Positions 11,316 through 23,486 of a stretch of DNA of 64,000 nucleotides are shown piece after piece. The notes under the pieces were generated by a model. It was not told the origin of the DNA. It was given only the letters and a program-made list of their open reading frames with translations, and made no database searches. The stretch comes from Gracilaria gracilis (lineage: Eukaryota > Rhodophyta > Florideophyceae > Gracilariales > Gracilariaceae), in NCBI GenBank assembly GCA_030374805.1, contig JARGSG010000010.1, positions 28,370 through 92,369 on the forward strand. Direction: 5' to 3'. The stretch's first letter is position 1. The number at the start of each line of letters is the position of its first letter. Position numbers and translations under genes: made by a program.

Positions 11316-11331
11316 TGGTCTCCCGACTTAG
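11316..11331 (+). other. Primer-binding site of Ty3-A
   Basis: TGGTCTCCCGACTTAG lies two bases after the LTR. Its first three bases pair with a tRNA CCA end. The identical 16-mer follows the 5' LTRs of Ty3-B and Ty3-C. The tRNA is not identified here. Confidence 0.8.
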
Positions 11332-11472
11332 AACGACTAGTTTTGTCGGAAGATGCACTCGTGAATTCACTCGTGGCGAGGTTAGGCCTTTTGCCCTTGT
11401 CTCCATTTGGAAGTTCACTGGAAGTCCCAGCCATTTGGCTGTCGACTATCCCGTTGTACGGTTGTTCTTGTC

Positions 11473-13557
11473 ATGACTCTGTCAGATCGTCCGAAGACAC
11501 GCAGTCAGACTGGAAGATCGGATCCGCCACTTCCGTCACGGATCCCCACCCGTTCACGGTCCCGGACCGAAGGGATGCCGGCTACTGAAGCTGTGCCGAC
11601 GACCAGTCGACTTCCGCCCACGTCGTTGATCAACCCTCATCGAGGTGAAGGACCGGCTCCTGCCGTTGCTGGTCCCGCCCCTGAGGCACCTCTGAGGGCT
11701 ACTGTCAATGACACCCTCCACTTAACTGTGGAAGAGCAGCTCCGCTCCACGCGGGCTGCCTATGCTACCCTTGCTAAGGAGTTGTCGCTACTTCGAAAGA
11801 AGGCGGATGTCCCTGCTTTGCAGGACGTTTCTGAGAATCTCCGCGTATTGGGTGGTGATGTCAAATCCATCTTGGGAGCTTTCTGAGGACCCGCTAATTT
11901 CGTGGAGGACGTGGCTGAGAAGTTTACTCGCCTCCGCGCCCGTCTAGAAACGGTGGAACAAACCGTCCTAGTTGGAGCCAATCGCACGGCTGAGCCGGTT
12001 GCTGTTTCACACCGTGACAAAAAGGTCAGTGGATCCAAAGCACGCAAAGAGCGGAAGAACTACGACTCCGATTCGTCAGCATCTTCTCTTTCTTCTCGCC
12101 GGTCAACCGGGTCTGATTCGTCCGAATCGTCGGTAGAAGAAGCCCCTCGTGAGCGTTCGTCACGCTCAAAGCGGTCATCAGTCACCCAAGGTGTGATACG
12201 CGCCCGCTCGAAGGGAAGGAAGCACTCCGGATTAAAGGAGTTGAAGCCTACCAATTTGCTCTACAAGAAGCTGTTGTCATACCGGTATTACCGTTTGGAG
12301 GACTCCTCATTGGATAGAACTCCCCGTGGGACGGGAAAGGTCAAAGACTGTATCAAACGGATGCAGCTGTCGCTCCGTAATCAACTGTTTACAGGCGATG
12401 ATCCCATCTTGGTGTTGGATTTCCTATCACGCTTTGTAGCGGAAGCCGACATGCTTGGGATGAATGAAGGACAGGCGTTTGTCGCGCTGCCCTATTTTCT
12501 ACGCGGACTTGCGGAAGATCAGTACAACTCTGTAAGAGGTTCATCTCGCGCCTCTGAAGGAGGGGTTACCTGCTGGACTGAAGCAATTCAGTATCTACTG
12601 AGGTCCTATGCAACTGGCACCGCCATCCAGTCGGCTATCCTCGTTCTGAGAGACACCAAACAACGCCCCGGCGAAACGGAAACCGATTACTCGGTGCGCC
12701 TGAATAAGGCCTTCCACCGATGTGGCAATGTTTCTTCCGCTCAAGAGCGCTGTACCATGTTCATTGATGGACTAGACCCGGCTATACGGACCCTAGTGGC
12801 CCGTCGCCGTGAAGAGAATCGTAAGACTACGTACTTGGAACTGGTGCAGTATGCACGCGCCGAAGGCGATGCGCTACACGCACGAGTCCCGGGTACCCGG
12901 TTGAAGTCCGCTAAAGCGTTGATGTTGGAATCGGGAACCCCGTCTGCGTCAATGCTGGCTGAGCAGCACTCCAATAAGGAGTATGATCAGGTGCTCTTTG
13001 CCCGTAGCGACGTGCTTTCAATCCCGACAACGGAGCTTCCCTCAACCACGGATGCCTCGTTTCAAACGGCTCCGGACAATACACTGCTGTATGCAGATTC
13101 GAACCGAGTTCGACCGCCTCGACTGTCATATGAAAACGGTGGAACCCGGGCTTCACGGCCTGGCTGGCAGGTTTCCCGCCCAGCGGTGCGATTCTCGAAT
13201 ACTCGGAACGTCAATGCCATTGTTGGATTGATCTGTCACCTCTGTTATACGCGAGGGCATACTTCTCCGCAGTGCGTTTTAACCATGCGTGAATGGGCAC
13301 AAGTCATTGCCAACTACGAATCCCTCTCACCTGAGGAGAAGGCTTCCGTTCCGATGGCATCGTACATCCGCGCGAAGATGGATATTCCACGCACAATTGC
13401 GGCTCCGATTGCCCAGAACATGGTGACCTCTCACCCCCGTACCCCTCTCGAGGGAAATTCAACCGCTACTGCGGACGCTTCTGCCGCTGGTGTCCAGGCA
13501 TCAATGGTTCAGAACACTGAGCACACGCCTCAGGCGGAATCTGCTCAGAAAAACTAA
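11473..13557 (+). pseudogene. Ty3-A gag, interrupted by one in-frame stop
   Basis: Structural protein that would form the virus-like particle. ATG at 11473 begins MTLSDRPKTRS, matching MTSRRNNGRS of Ty3-C. The frame hits TGA at 11884-11886 and then continues in the same frame from 11887 to TAA 13555-13557, about 694 codons in all. It contains a Ser/Arg/Lys-rich linker, a capsid-like helical region (DDPILVLDFLSRFV...LRGLAEDQYNSVRGSS) and one CCHC zinc knuckle near 13228-13270 (CHLCYTRGHTSPQC). The Ty3-C protein aligns across the stop, so TGA looks like a nonsense mutation rather than a gene boundary. Confidence 0.85.
13548..13557 (+). promoter_or_regulatory. Candidate -1 frameshift site at the gag-pol junction of Ty3-A
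   Basis: GAAAAAC lies immediately before the gag TAA, and pol is open in the -1 frame from this point. Ty3-C has GAAAAAA followed by TGA at the homologous place (51692-51701). The form is a slippery G-AAA-AAN plus stop; no downstream pseudoknot was assessed. Confidence 0.45.
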
Positions 13558-13559
13558 TT

Positions 13560-16500
13560 GTGGGAGTCTCCTCTCTTGGAGAGGCGCCCTCAGAGTTGAG
13601 GCTGAAGGCACCCGAGGCGTCCCTGCCTCGCTCCCAGGTCGGAATCCTCTCGAGGAAACAGGCCGTCGAAGACGTGAACTCAGAACATCTTGGTGTTCCT
13701 CGTCGACCGTGGATACGGGTAAGAAATAACAGGTTCCCGGATAGAGTTATGGTGATGGCCAAGCGCAATTACAAGGTCTATGCCGACCTTGGCCTTTCAC
13801 CCCAGTTTATGGTGCATTATCTCACTGTATTAGATACAGGCGCAGGTCCGAACTTCATTGTTGAGACAGCCTTGCCACCCGCCTTCCGGTCACACATTCG
13901 CCGTGGCGACATTCCTGACGTCGCTGACGCGAATAACAACCCGTTGTCAACGGTAGGATACATCGAGTTGGTAATCCGCTTGGGCTCATGCGTGATGAAG
14001 CTCTACTTTGTCGTTTGTCGGTCCCTGGCCGCCCCAGTCCTTTTGAGTTGTGACATTTGCGACCGCTTTGCCGATGCCATTAGGCCCCGCCCGAGGCGTG
14101 TTGAAATGGAAGATGGTTCGTCCGTGCCGATTGTTCGTCTTCCTTTGAGGTATGCCTCCAAGAAGCATGTACCTCTACCTGCGGCGCAGGAAGCACCACC
14201 GGGTTCTCGGGAATCTACGAAGCTTCGTGTTGCCTCCGCGACACGCGTGCCTCCAAATTCTCAAGTCTGGGTACAGGTGAATTCCCGTCAACACGGTTTA
14301 CGAATCTTCCAGTCATTGCCGTCGTTGTATGATAAATACTCTCTTTCCATTGCTAATGGAGTGGTCCAGGTGGAATCGGATAATCTGTTTTACGTGTTGA
14401 TAGCCAATCTAGGCAAAACAACCCAGTATCTGGTGAAAAACGACGTGATTGGCTCGGTCATGCCGCATCCAACTGCGTTGGTACCGACGAAGATGACTGC
14501 TGCCGATGTGCTCTAAGGAGGGGGAGGAGTCTGAATCTCATTCGTCTCCGTCGCCGAGTCTCTCGGGTCAGCAAACTGTTAAGACAGAGAAGACACGCGT
14601 TCCGACGAGTTACGACCAATTGGACCCAGTGAAGGAATTGGAAGAACTCGACCTCCGACATGTTCCGGAGACACACCGCAAACGACTGCGTGATATGCTT
14701 CGTGAATTCACCACAATGTGGGATGGTTCTCTCGGGGAGATAAATACCACGGAACACCGGATTGATCTCTTTCCGAACTCTCGGCTAGTAGCCCAACATC
14801 CGTACAGGGCAGGGCCCAAAGCCAGAGAAGAAGAGCAATTTCAGGTGGACAAGATGCTCCTTGCAGGAGTTATAGAACCGGCACATTCGCCGTGGGCATC
14901 ACCAGTGGTACTGGCTCCGGAACCGGATGGTTCCTGGCGCTTCTGTATCGACTATCGTCGTCTAAACGCCCTTACCGTCAAGGACGTGTACCCTATTCCA
15001 CGTATGGATGAATACATCGATTCTCTCGGAAATGCTACCGTATTCACGGCCTTGGATGCTAACTGGGGATACTGGCAGGTTCCAGTGAGAAAGGAGGATC
15101 AGAACAAGACAGCCTTTGTCTGCCATTCTGGCCTCTACCGTTTTAAACGGATGTTCTTTGGTTTAACCATTGCTCCCGCTACTTTTCAGCGTGCTATTGA
15201 TATCCTACTGGCCCGCTTCAAGTGGCGTACTTGTCTCGTCTACCTTGACGACGTCATTGTATTCTAAGATAATCTGGATGATCACCTCACACATGTGAGA
15301 GAAATAATGGCCACGTTACGGGACGCCGGAGTGACACTCAAGCTGAGAAAATGCGAATTCTTCACGGATACTGTCAAGTATCTGGGTCACATAATCCGTC
15401 CAGGACGTGTCATGATCGAGGAAGCTCGTGTGAAGTCGCTGAAACAGGCCACGGAACCGACTACCCAGACTGAACTGAGATCCTTTCTAGGATTAGTCAA
15501 CGTCTATAGACGGTTTATTCCCAACTTCGCGGACATTGCGGCACCTCTCAACGCGCTTCTGCGAAAGGGTCAACCGCCTAAGTTAGACCCATTCACGTGT
15601 ACTCAGACGGAAGCCTTTAATTCTCTCAAAGAGGCTGTAACCACGGCACCAGTATTGTCACTACCCAAACCGGGACTTTCATATACCGTGGACACGGATT
15701 CTAGTGACTACCAGGTAGGCTGCGCCTTGTTTCAAACCACCCCAGAGAAGGAACGCAAGCCAATTGGGTACTGGTCCTGTTCGTTAAACGTGCATGAGAA
15801 GAATTACTCCGTCTCGGAGAAGGAATGTCTTGCAGTAGTGTGGGCGTTATGCACACTACGCCCCTACCTCATGGGGGCTCATTTCACCGTTTACACGGCT
15901 CACTCATCATTGAGATGCCTACTCTCCATATCGGAGCCTTCAGGCCGCTTAATTCGTTGGAGACTGCGTCTTGCAGAGTTTGACTTCGACGTCGCCTACA
16001 AGAAGGGCGCCAACAATACACAAGCCGACGCCCTTTCTCGCCTACCCACCACAAAGGAAGCGTTAGCCGTCGATGACGAGGAAATACCCTGCTTCGTAGT
16101 TGACGACTACACCGCAGGTGAAATGGATGATATCGAAGAGGAATGGCCAGACGAACTGGATTTTGACCAGGAACTGGATGACCTACTCGCTGTCAGCGAA
16201 AGTGCGAACCCCCTACCAGGGAACTTCGTACCCGTCACAACGGAGGAGATGGTTAGGGAACAATTCAGCGATCCCTACTGCACGAAGATTCGGGCGCAAC
16301 TCAATGGAGGAGCTGATCTCCCCTTTCGGGTGTATGATATTGGATATCTCGTTCGCACGGTAACTGGAAACCCACAAATAGTGGTGCCACACGCCCTACA
16401 AGCTCGGGTGTTACAATTATCACACTATGCCAAACTTAGTGGCCACGTCGGAGGACGGAAACTATACCTTACATTGCGAAGGAAATTCTACTGGCCAGCA

Positions 16501-18806
16501 ATGGCTGTGGATTGCTACGCAACTGTGCGGTTCTGCCCCGAGTGTGCTCGGAATCGCGTCAAGCTTCGCCGCCATACGACGAAGTTGAAGCTCTTCCCCG
16601 CAAGGGCGCCCCTGGAATTCGTAGCTATCGATATTTTGGGACCCTTCCTCGCTACTAAGCGGCGTAACAAATTTCTACTCGTGATCACGGATCGTTTCTC
16701 GAAGCTCGTTCGTACCGTACCCTTACAGAGAATCACGTCACTGACGGTTGCGCAAGCATTCGTCACCCATTGGGCATTCGTCTACGGTCCACCGGTGAAT
16801 CTACTCTCCGACAACGGGAAACAGTTTGCCTCCAGGTTCTTCGGGGATGTATGCAGGATTCTGGATGTCAAGAATCTCTTCACGACAACCTACCACCCCC
16901 AGTGTAATGGGCAGGCTGAACGGTTTAACCAGACGCTGTTAGCAGCACTCCGTTCATACGTAGCCGATCATCCTACCACGTGGGACCTGTTCACCGATGC
17001 GCTGACATTCGCATACCACACTCAGGTACACCGTACTACGGGATTGACTCCATTTGAATTGGTTCTGTCTCGCACCCCGCCGCCCGTGGCGCTCGAAGCA
17101 CAGCCAACGCTGGATCAAATTTATTCGACGAAGGGATACAGGGAAACCTGGAAGACATGGCTTACCAAGCTGGTCCCTGCAGCACAACGGTCAATTTCCC
17201 GGTCACAAGCCGCATACAAGCGTGATTTTGATCAGCGAGCCCCTCGAAGACCACCCGCCCTTAAAGAAGGGCACTATGTGTTCATCCGTAAGAAGTATTG
17301 GAACCCAGGCAAGGAGAAACGTCACAAGCTCTCACCCGTCGCCGCCGGTCCCTTCAAGACAATTGCATTGGAATCCGACACTGTCGTAGTGGAGATGGGT
17401 CAGCAACACGAACGCATTTCCCGCGATCGCGTGGTTTTTGCACCCCCGCCTGCGGGAAACGACCCATCAAATGAACATCCTACCGCAGAAGCGGAAACGA
17501 ACACTACAGACACACTGGACCCACCCCCGATCGACCGCCCTAGGGAGGTACCACACCCAAGTAGGGGACTCTCTGATTTGCCGATGTTATCGGACTCTAC
17601 GCGCCCTGTTGCTTCGCTGTCTGAAGCCCCGCCGCCTGGCGTAATTATTCGCCGCCTTGGCGCGTTGACACCCACTCCCCATGTCGCTCCATCTAAGGAG
17701 GGGGAGGGACTCGTTAATCGTCATGCTTCCGCGCTGTCGCGTGAGGAACACCGTGTGGCACGGAAGATTGACACCGCTAATGCGCAATCAAAGCCCTCTC
17801 GGGAGCCCGGCGTCTCGTCAAGGTCGCCGCGCATCAACGCAGAAGCGGAATCGTCACCAGACACTACCGCCGTGCGGGACAGGACCGAGGAGACTCAGTC
17901 GTTACCGGAAAAGCCGTTGCCTACGCCGCATAGCGCGACTGGAGTGACTACGTCGCAGATCAAAGTGGAAATACCGCCTAAGGCGCCGTTGAGCTCGCAC
18001 GTCCAAGACGGAGAAGAGTCGTCGGAGACTAAGTCGCCCAACACGCCTGAGGCGGGCCACACCGTGGACACGTCGCTAAGTGCCCAGCAGTGAGGTGCCA
18101 ACCGTAGCACACGGACTACACCTGTAAGGGAGATCAGCTCAGCGAGCGAACCACGCCGACAACCGAGCTGACACCTCCCGTGCATACGGAGGCGGAACAC
18201 GCCACGGCGCAGACCAATGACGGCCACCCGTTGACAACGTCACGTGCCACCACAGCGAGGCCGGTTCAATCAGGGTTACCGTTGACGCGAGCGCGTTCGA
18301 CGCCACACACACTCCGTCAAAAACGGTTGCTACCACGCAAACTTGCGGTACGCCCACCTGGGACTCCCGCGGGAGAAGGAACTTTACCAAACCAAGGCAT
18401 CCGGAACACCGACACCGCGAGACGCGTGAGAAATCGACCCAAGTGGGGGATCACACCGCGAAGGAGCAGTGCCACCAACCTTGTTGGACACAGCACGGTC
18501 TAACCGGAACACCGACGCAGTGCCCACACACGGTGAAGCCACCGGAGAGCTCTCCGAAGCAGGATGTCGTAATCACACGGCAAGGCCTGGAAGTCTTCCG
18601 ACGGGAGTTCGTAGTCGACCACATAGTGGCACACTTATACCACCCGTTGGGGGTACATACAGTATCTCGTACGTTGGTACGGCTACGGACCCGAGGCTGA
18701 CTCGGATGAGCCAATCGAGCATCTCCCACGATCGAAAGTGGTGCAGTACCATCGGCGTACTCTCACGGGTCTCCCGGCGACAATTGTCAACGCCCAAGTG
18801 GGATAA
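13560..18806 (+). pseudogene. Ty3-A pol: protease, RT, RNase H, integrase, chromodomain (disrupted)
   Basis: Aspartic protease VLDTGAGPNF near 13827. Reverse transcriptase has RFCIDYRRLNA near 14938 and YLDDVIVF near 15241. RNase H has VDTDSSDYQVG near 15688. Integrase has FVAIDILGPF near 16618, LLSDNGKQF near 16801 and the Glu of YHPQCNGQAERFNQ near 16891. Lesions: a frameshift near 14510 (the protease frame ends at 14516, RT resumes from 14506), TAA at 15265-15267 right after VIVF, and TGA at 18091-18093 before the C-terminus. A chromodomain remnant (REFVVDHIV, then after another frameshift RWYGYGPEADSDEPIEHL) spans ~18600-18806. Product would be the replication and integration polyprotein. 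Not functional as it stands. Confidence 0.87.
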
Positions 18807-20073
18807 CACGCCCCGAAGGGGAAGAAGCTAGCTCCTCTAGAAGGAAGTGGGTGAAGATGAAGTGTATATTTGCTTTTGTGATCGTAGTCCGACTTGTGTC
18901 GTAATCGGTCGCCCAAGTTTTGGTTTCGAATTAATTATCCTGAGGGGTTCCCTCCCAGCTCGCTGGTTCACTGTTCTTATCATGACCGCGTGTGCATGAG
19001 GTGTTCTTTCAGAAGAGTGCGCTGTTTTCGTGGGCCACACGTTGATTTACCGGTGAGAATACCGTGTGTCCTTGTACACGCCCCTGGCGGAAATGTTCAG
19101 TCGCCTATGTTCAATCATGTTCGTCACCGCCTACTGCGAAGTACTTTGGTGTTTAAACGCTCTTGGCGGTCTTCACGGTATCCGCCTAATGCGTTGGCAT
19201 TGATTCCCAGTCGTTTCTGGTATTGGTTCATGATTCCCGATCTCGGGTATCTTGCTGCTACATTATTTTCTGGAGGCCTTCTGCGCAATACCCCGTAACT
19301 CAGTGGGTTCCAATCCGTTTCCTTAACGGGCCGTCACCAGGTTATTCTGGGCCTCTATAAACTGTTTGGCGAGGACGGAAGTCAATTATCTCGAAGAACT
19401 TCGGAGTTATGGCGCCGTTTCAGTTCGGGATTCTATTTTTAGACTGCATTTCGGTGAACTGAAATGGACCGCGCTTTCCCATTCAATGGTGTTCAATCCC
19501 AACATTCTTGGTCTTAAATGAAACCTCTGGGTTTCAGGGAGTTCTACAATGGATCAGGTTTCTTTACAGCTGTACTGGTTCGAACGATATCCGACTTTGA
19601 AGAATCAGTACTGTAACACACCCCTATTTTGTGCTGCAGAGTGGAGGGAACCGCTTCAAGCGTGACGAAATCGATCTCGAAACGAGCTGCACACCTTCTC
19701 AGGGCTATGTACCGCGGATCCGCCTCACTGCAATGGTTCTTCTACTTGGCTGTGGGTCGCAACACCTCATACCGAGGGATACTCAAAGAAATTTGAGAAC
19801 CACCTTCGTGGAGCGACTCAGACTCGAATCAGTTATCCCACATCGTGGTTCATGGACCTGGAAACAGGGAGCGGACCGCGACCGCGAGAATCACACTGTG
19901 GTGAACAGGATTGATCGTCGCTGGAGCGAGGTTTGCACTGTCGAGTGGTAGTGACTTGATCTTTGCGAGGCGAGATGGAAATCCGAAGACTTCGGGGATG
20001 CGCTTTTAAGCCCGCGGTTGGGAGTTCGACCCGCCATCGCGACGGGCGTGGCTCACTCTTAAGGAAAGGGATA
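18807..20073 (+). other. Ty3-A 3' noncoding region with polypurine tract
   Basis: No supported gene between the chromodomain remnant and the 3' LTR. The tract AAGGAAAGGGATA at 20061-20073 abuts the LTR and is the likely plus-strand primer. In Ty3-C the equivalent interval carries an antisense gene; I find no trace of one here. Confidence 0.6.
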
Positions 20074-20826
20074 TGAAGGACAATACTCCGTGGAGGCGAT
20101 TTGAGGTATCTAGTTAATTTCCGCATCATGTGTTAGTAGATATATATGAGCTACATCGCTATTTAGCATGCCGCATCGCTGAGGTAATTTCCACACATGT
20201 ACACGTGGATTGCAAGGCTCGAGGCACCGCTTAGCGGGTGTGAATAGCACACGTGTAGCACGAACATGCCAGAGGCCAGATGCACCCAGCATTGCTGTGT
20301 TTACTTAGATATGTTATAGAGTATTTTGCCCGGCGCACCCACTGTCAGTGGTGCGCCGAGCTCAGTACTTAGAGGGTTGAGCACCGCTCCCCCAAGTAAA
20401 CTGCCCCTTGCCAAGCAAGGGCTTCTGGCTCTAACTATCACGCCTTCGCGGATTGTTCATCTCCAAGTGGAGTGCCGACTGCGTTGTTCACGTATAGTTA
20501 CCCACCTTTGTGGCGCTCAGAGTATAACCACTATTTGTGTGTCTCGTTCCGACATATTGTCGTATACTCGCACCTGTATTGGGATTGCTTTATTCTTTCT
20601 CTCTTCTCTCCACTCTGGTGGTTTGTTTTCTCCCCTTTTTGGGTTTGCCTTTTTGCTCTGTTCTCAGTGGCCCGTTTCCGGCACCTTGTCGTTGCCGTGC
20701 TACTCTCTTTCGAAGACTCATCTCGTGACCGTGTGAACACGTGGATCTCTACCGACTACTAATCAGTCCGAATGCTCCGACGCTTGTCGTGGTGGTTTGA
20801 CCTCGGATTTACACCCGGCTTAGCTG
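20074..20826 (+). repeat. 3' LTR of Ty3-A, first part
   Basis: Starts TGAAGGACAATACTCC and runs to TTAGCTG, where Ty3-B is inserted. The remaining 103 bp resume at 30586. Confidence 0.9.
20822..20826. repeat. Target-site duplication, left copy (Ty3-B)
   Basis: AGCTG, repeated at 30581-30585. The Ty3-A LTR reads straight through when one copy and Ty3-B are removed. Confidence 0.85.
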
Positions 20827-21334
20827 TGTCGTACAAATACCGATAAGGTGTGGGGTCCGCCTGGTAGAGGGAGCGCGCGAGGGCTCAACCTAAAGGGGAA
20901 AAACACACAACCAATATGGTAGTAGGGCACCTGAAACCCGCAGGGGCAAACGGCGGGGCAACTAGTCTAGACCGTGTAGGTATACGGTAGTAGACGTCGA
21001 CGCGCGGTAAAACCTGAATAGTAATAGAGTAGTAAGTGACCAAGATGGTATAGTTACTGCCCTAATGGTGCCTGACTTTACAATACCCGAGGGGGAAGGC
21101 GAGGTGCACCACACTATATACAAGGTGCACCGACGCCGATATCGCATGCGGGCATGACGTCATCGGCTGTGCCCATGACCTACTGTCATGGGCCAGCAAT
21201 GCTAAACTATCCTAGACTATAAATTAGAAATTAGAAATTATAAAATACAGAATACCAATTGGGTACCGTGCAGCCAGCAAGGCGCACCAGTAGACCCACG
21301 TGGCACCAACCCATTGAGGTCTCATTGTACTACA
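20827..21334 (-). repeat. 3' LTR of Ty3-B (508 bp)
   Basis: In plus orientation it begins TGTCGTACAAATA and ends TTGTACTACA, giving TG...CA on either strand. It holds ACC-N5-GGT copies such as ACCAATATGGT and ACCAAGATGGT. It also holds a hairpin with 9-bp arms (GCCCATGAC 21171-21179, GTCATGGGC 21185-21193), which on the minus strand lies downstream of a TATA-like TTTATAG near 21217-21223. Confidence 0.9.
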
Positions 21335-23486
21335 GACCCCCTTCCTACCCTGAGCCACGCCCTCGTGGCTCCTAGATCCTTTCACCAAGTCGGTGGCATC
21401 GTCGTACCAATTTGGTCCCTGTCGCAGCCTTTGTGCCATCTCGCGCCGTGCGTCGCGTTGGCTTTGCATCGCCGAACGCCCTCTGGTCACCACCTTGGTC
21501 ATCACCGGTTGCGGCTCTATCCATTCCCATTTGTGGTTTGGGCGCGACGCGCGCCCATTGCATACCTCCAAGGTTGTACCTTTTTGGCTGCCCGGCTTGG
21601 GCCCTTTTACCGTGTCGGTATACCCAGTGGGGGTGGCAGGTTGGGCCTTCGAGCTCGTGTGGGCACTGTACCGTGAAGGATTTTGGCGCCCACTTGGTTG
21701 CGGCGTGTCTCTCTGTCCCTTCGAGGTTCGACTACCAACCCTTCGAGGCACTGAGGCTGACTCCATCGAGGTTGGTTCATCGTTCTCCCTTCTGGTTGCC
21801 TTCGCACCCCTTTGCGGTTTGTCCACGCGGGCTCGCGCCATCGTGGCTTTTCGTCCGACCGACAAGGTTAAATCCGTTTATGGTGACCCCCGATCCGTAT
21901 CTGAACCACATGGGTAGCCCTGGTACCAGCGTGCGGGCTCCCACCCGTAGCGGTACACGGCGCTTCATTCACTACCCCCTAAGGTGGATGGATGGCCGCC
22001 TCGGTTGGCGTCTGCAGTGTACTACCACAAAGGGTTCCATTTTCATGTGCATCAAACCACCCTCGGTGTCGATCATCCATGACGAGCGCGAAACCTTAAC
22101 GTGGTCAAAATAGCGCGAAAACCATCTAGGAACCATGTCCGTTCTGTCTTCAAAGAATACCACATAGGTCTCGATCGGTTTCGTACCTCATAAGGAAACG
22201 AACTTTCATGGTAAGCACAAAAACTCGTTCCCTTCTAGACCATCCGAGGTGTATTCATGCCCTTTCTGGTCTCGCTCCCATCCCGTAATGGTCTACTTCT
22301 TCTCTCCATGGTTGCGGCGTCACCATTTAGGTCCTGGCATGTGCCATTCGTCGGACCTCCTTGCCCTTCGTTACCATCACGGTCGATTAGCTTGTTCCAT
22401 AAAGGATCTCGATAGTACCATACAGGTTCATTTCATGCTCTCTCTCTGATTTCCATAACTTTGAAACACCTTCAAGGTTTCCATCGTACCATAAAGGGCT
22501 GCGCAGCATTACTAACGTCTCCCGCGCAGTTCCATGCTCCACCTTTAAGGTTTATTCCAAACCGCTTCAGTCCCCATGGGTGTCGTTCGTCATTACCACG
22601 AAGGTTTGGTTCTTCACAGCCACTATCCGGGTGACGCAATCCTCCGTCGTGTTTCTACTACCGTAAACAGCTCAAACCAAATTGGTAGACCTTGCAGTTG
22701 CACTTCTGTGCGCAGCGAGTGTCACGTAGTACCGATTTGGTAGCTTGGGGGTGGCGCGCGACGTCGCGCGAGTGCCAGCAATGTACCTGGATGGTTCTGC
22801 ATGGCCTCTTGGCGCGCATACGCGCACACGCTGCACCAGACCCATGAGGTTACTTGCAAGGCGAATCAAAAAACTGCACGCCGAAATTACCCCACCAAAC
22901 AGTATCAAAAACGCCGAAACACCTTTTGATCTGTATCTCGGGAACCAAGCGGTTTCAGAGGCTGAAAATGGCCGATTCGGGAGCGCAGCACGCCCAAAAT
23001 ACTTAGATTTTTTGACCATGCCGGTGCACGCTCCCTACAGACAATAGTGTAAACCGAATCGGTTACCCAGCGCGGCGGTCTGCCGATCTGGGGCGCGTCT
23101 TTCTCTTATCAAAAACCTTAATTTTTTGACTTTCACCACTTGGGTTTGGAGCCATGCGTGCGCGGCGCGTGCCATGAAGGTGCGCGCGCGTGCCGGCCGC
23201 GTGCCAGCTTTGGGATGGCTGCGACGCTGACGCTCGAAGCGCATCCCTCGTCGAGCTTCGTTCGGTACGACGTCATCGCTAAACCTTCACGGTCTCCCGG
23301 CAAACTTTCTTGGTCTCTTCGATGCACTCTGATTAACTTCTCCCAGTTGGTGTTAGCTTCTTCATTAAATTTATCCAGTTAGGTGTTGCAGTTAGCTTCA
23401 GTTACCATGTGGGTGCGATGCGCAGCGAATGAGGAGCGCGAAAATAGCCTCCCCCCTCCCTAAGAGCTGTGCATCACCTCTAAGGT
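21335..23486 (-). repeat. Ty3-B 3' noncoding region: dense ACC-N5-GGT dyad array, with polypurine tract
   Basis: I count about 20 exact ACC-N5-GGT sites and roughly ten more with N6 or N7 in 2.15 kb. Random equal-base sequence would give fewer than one exact site. Examples: ACCAAGTCGGT at 21384, ACCAATTTGGT at 21406, ACCACCTTGGT at 21489 and ACCTCCAAGGT at 21564. The core is an 11-bp dyad, often with a fourth complementary pair. Next to the LTR, 21335-21346 reads on the minus strand as AGGAAGGGGGTC, the polypurine tract. Open frames here on either strand look like by-products of base composition and are not called. Confidence 0.8.

Noticed and set aside
11884..11886. In-frame TGA in Ty3-A gag read as programmed stop suppression
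   Set aside because: Ty3-C aligns across the site without a stop, and Ty3-A has other lesions, so a nonsense mutation is simpler.
20000..20045. T-arm-like GGGAGTTCGACCC near the end of Ty3-A
   Set aside because: I could not build an acceptor stem, D-arm or anticodon arm around it, so no tRNA is called.
21224..21865. 213-codon minus-strand frame downstream of Ty3-B pol, and a 233-codon plus-strand frame over it
   Set aside because: Both run through the dyad array and one enters the LTR. Composition is low in order and neither resembles a known extra retroelement gene.
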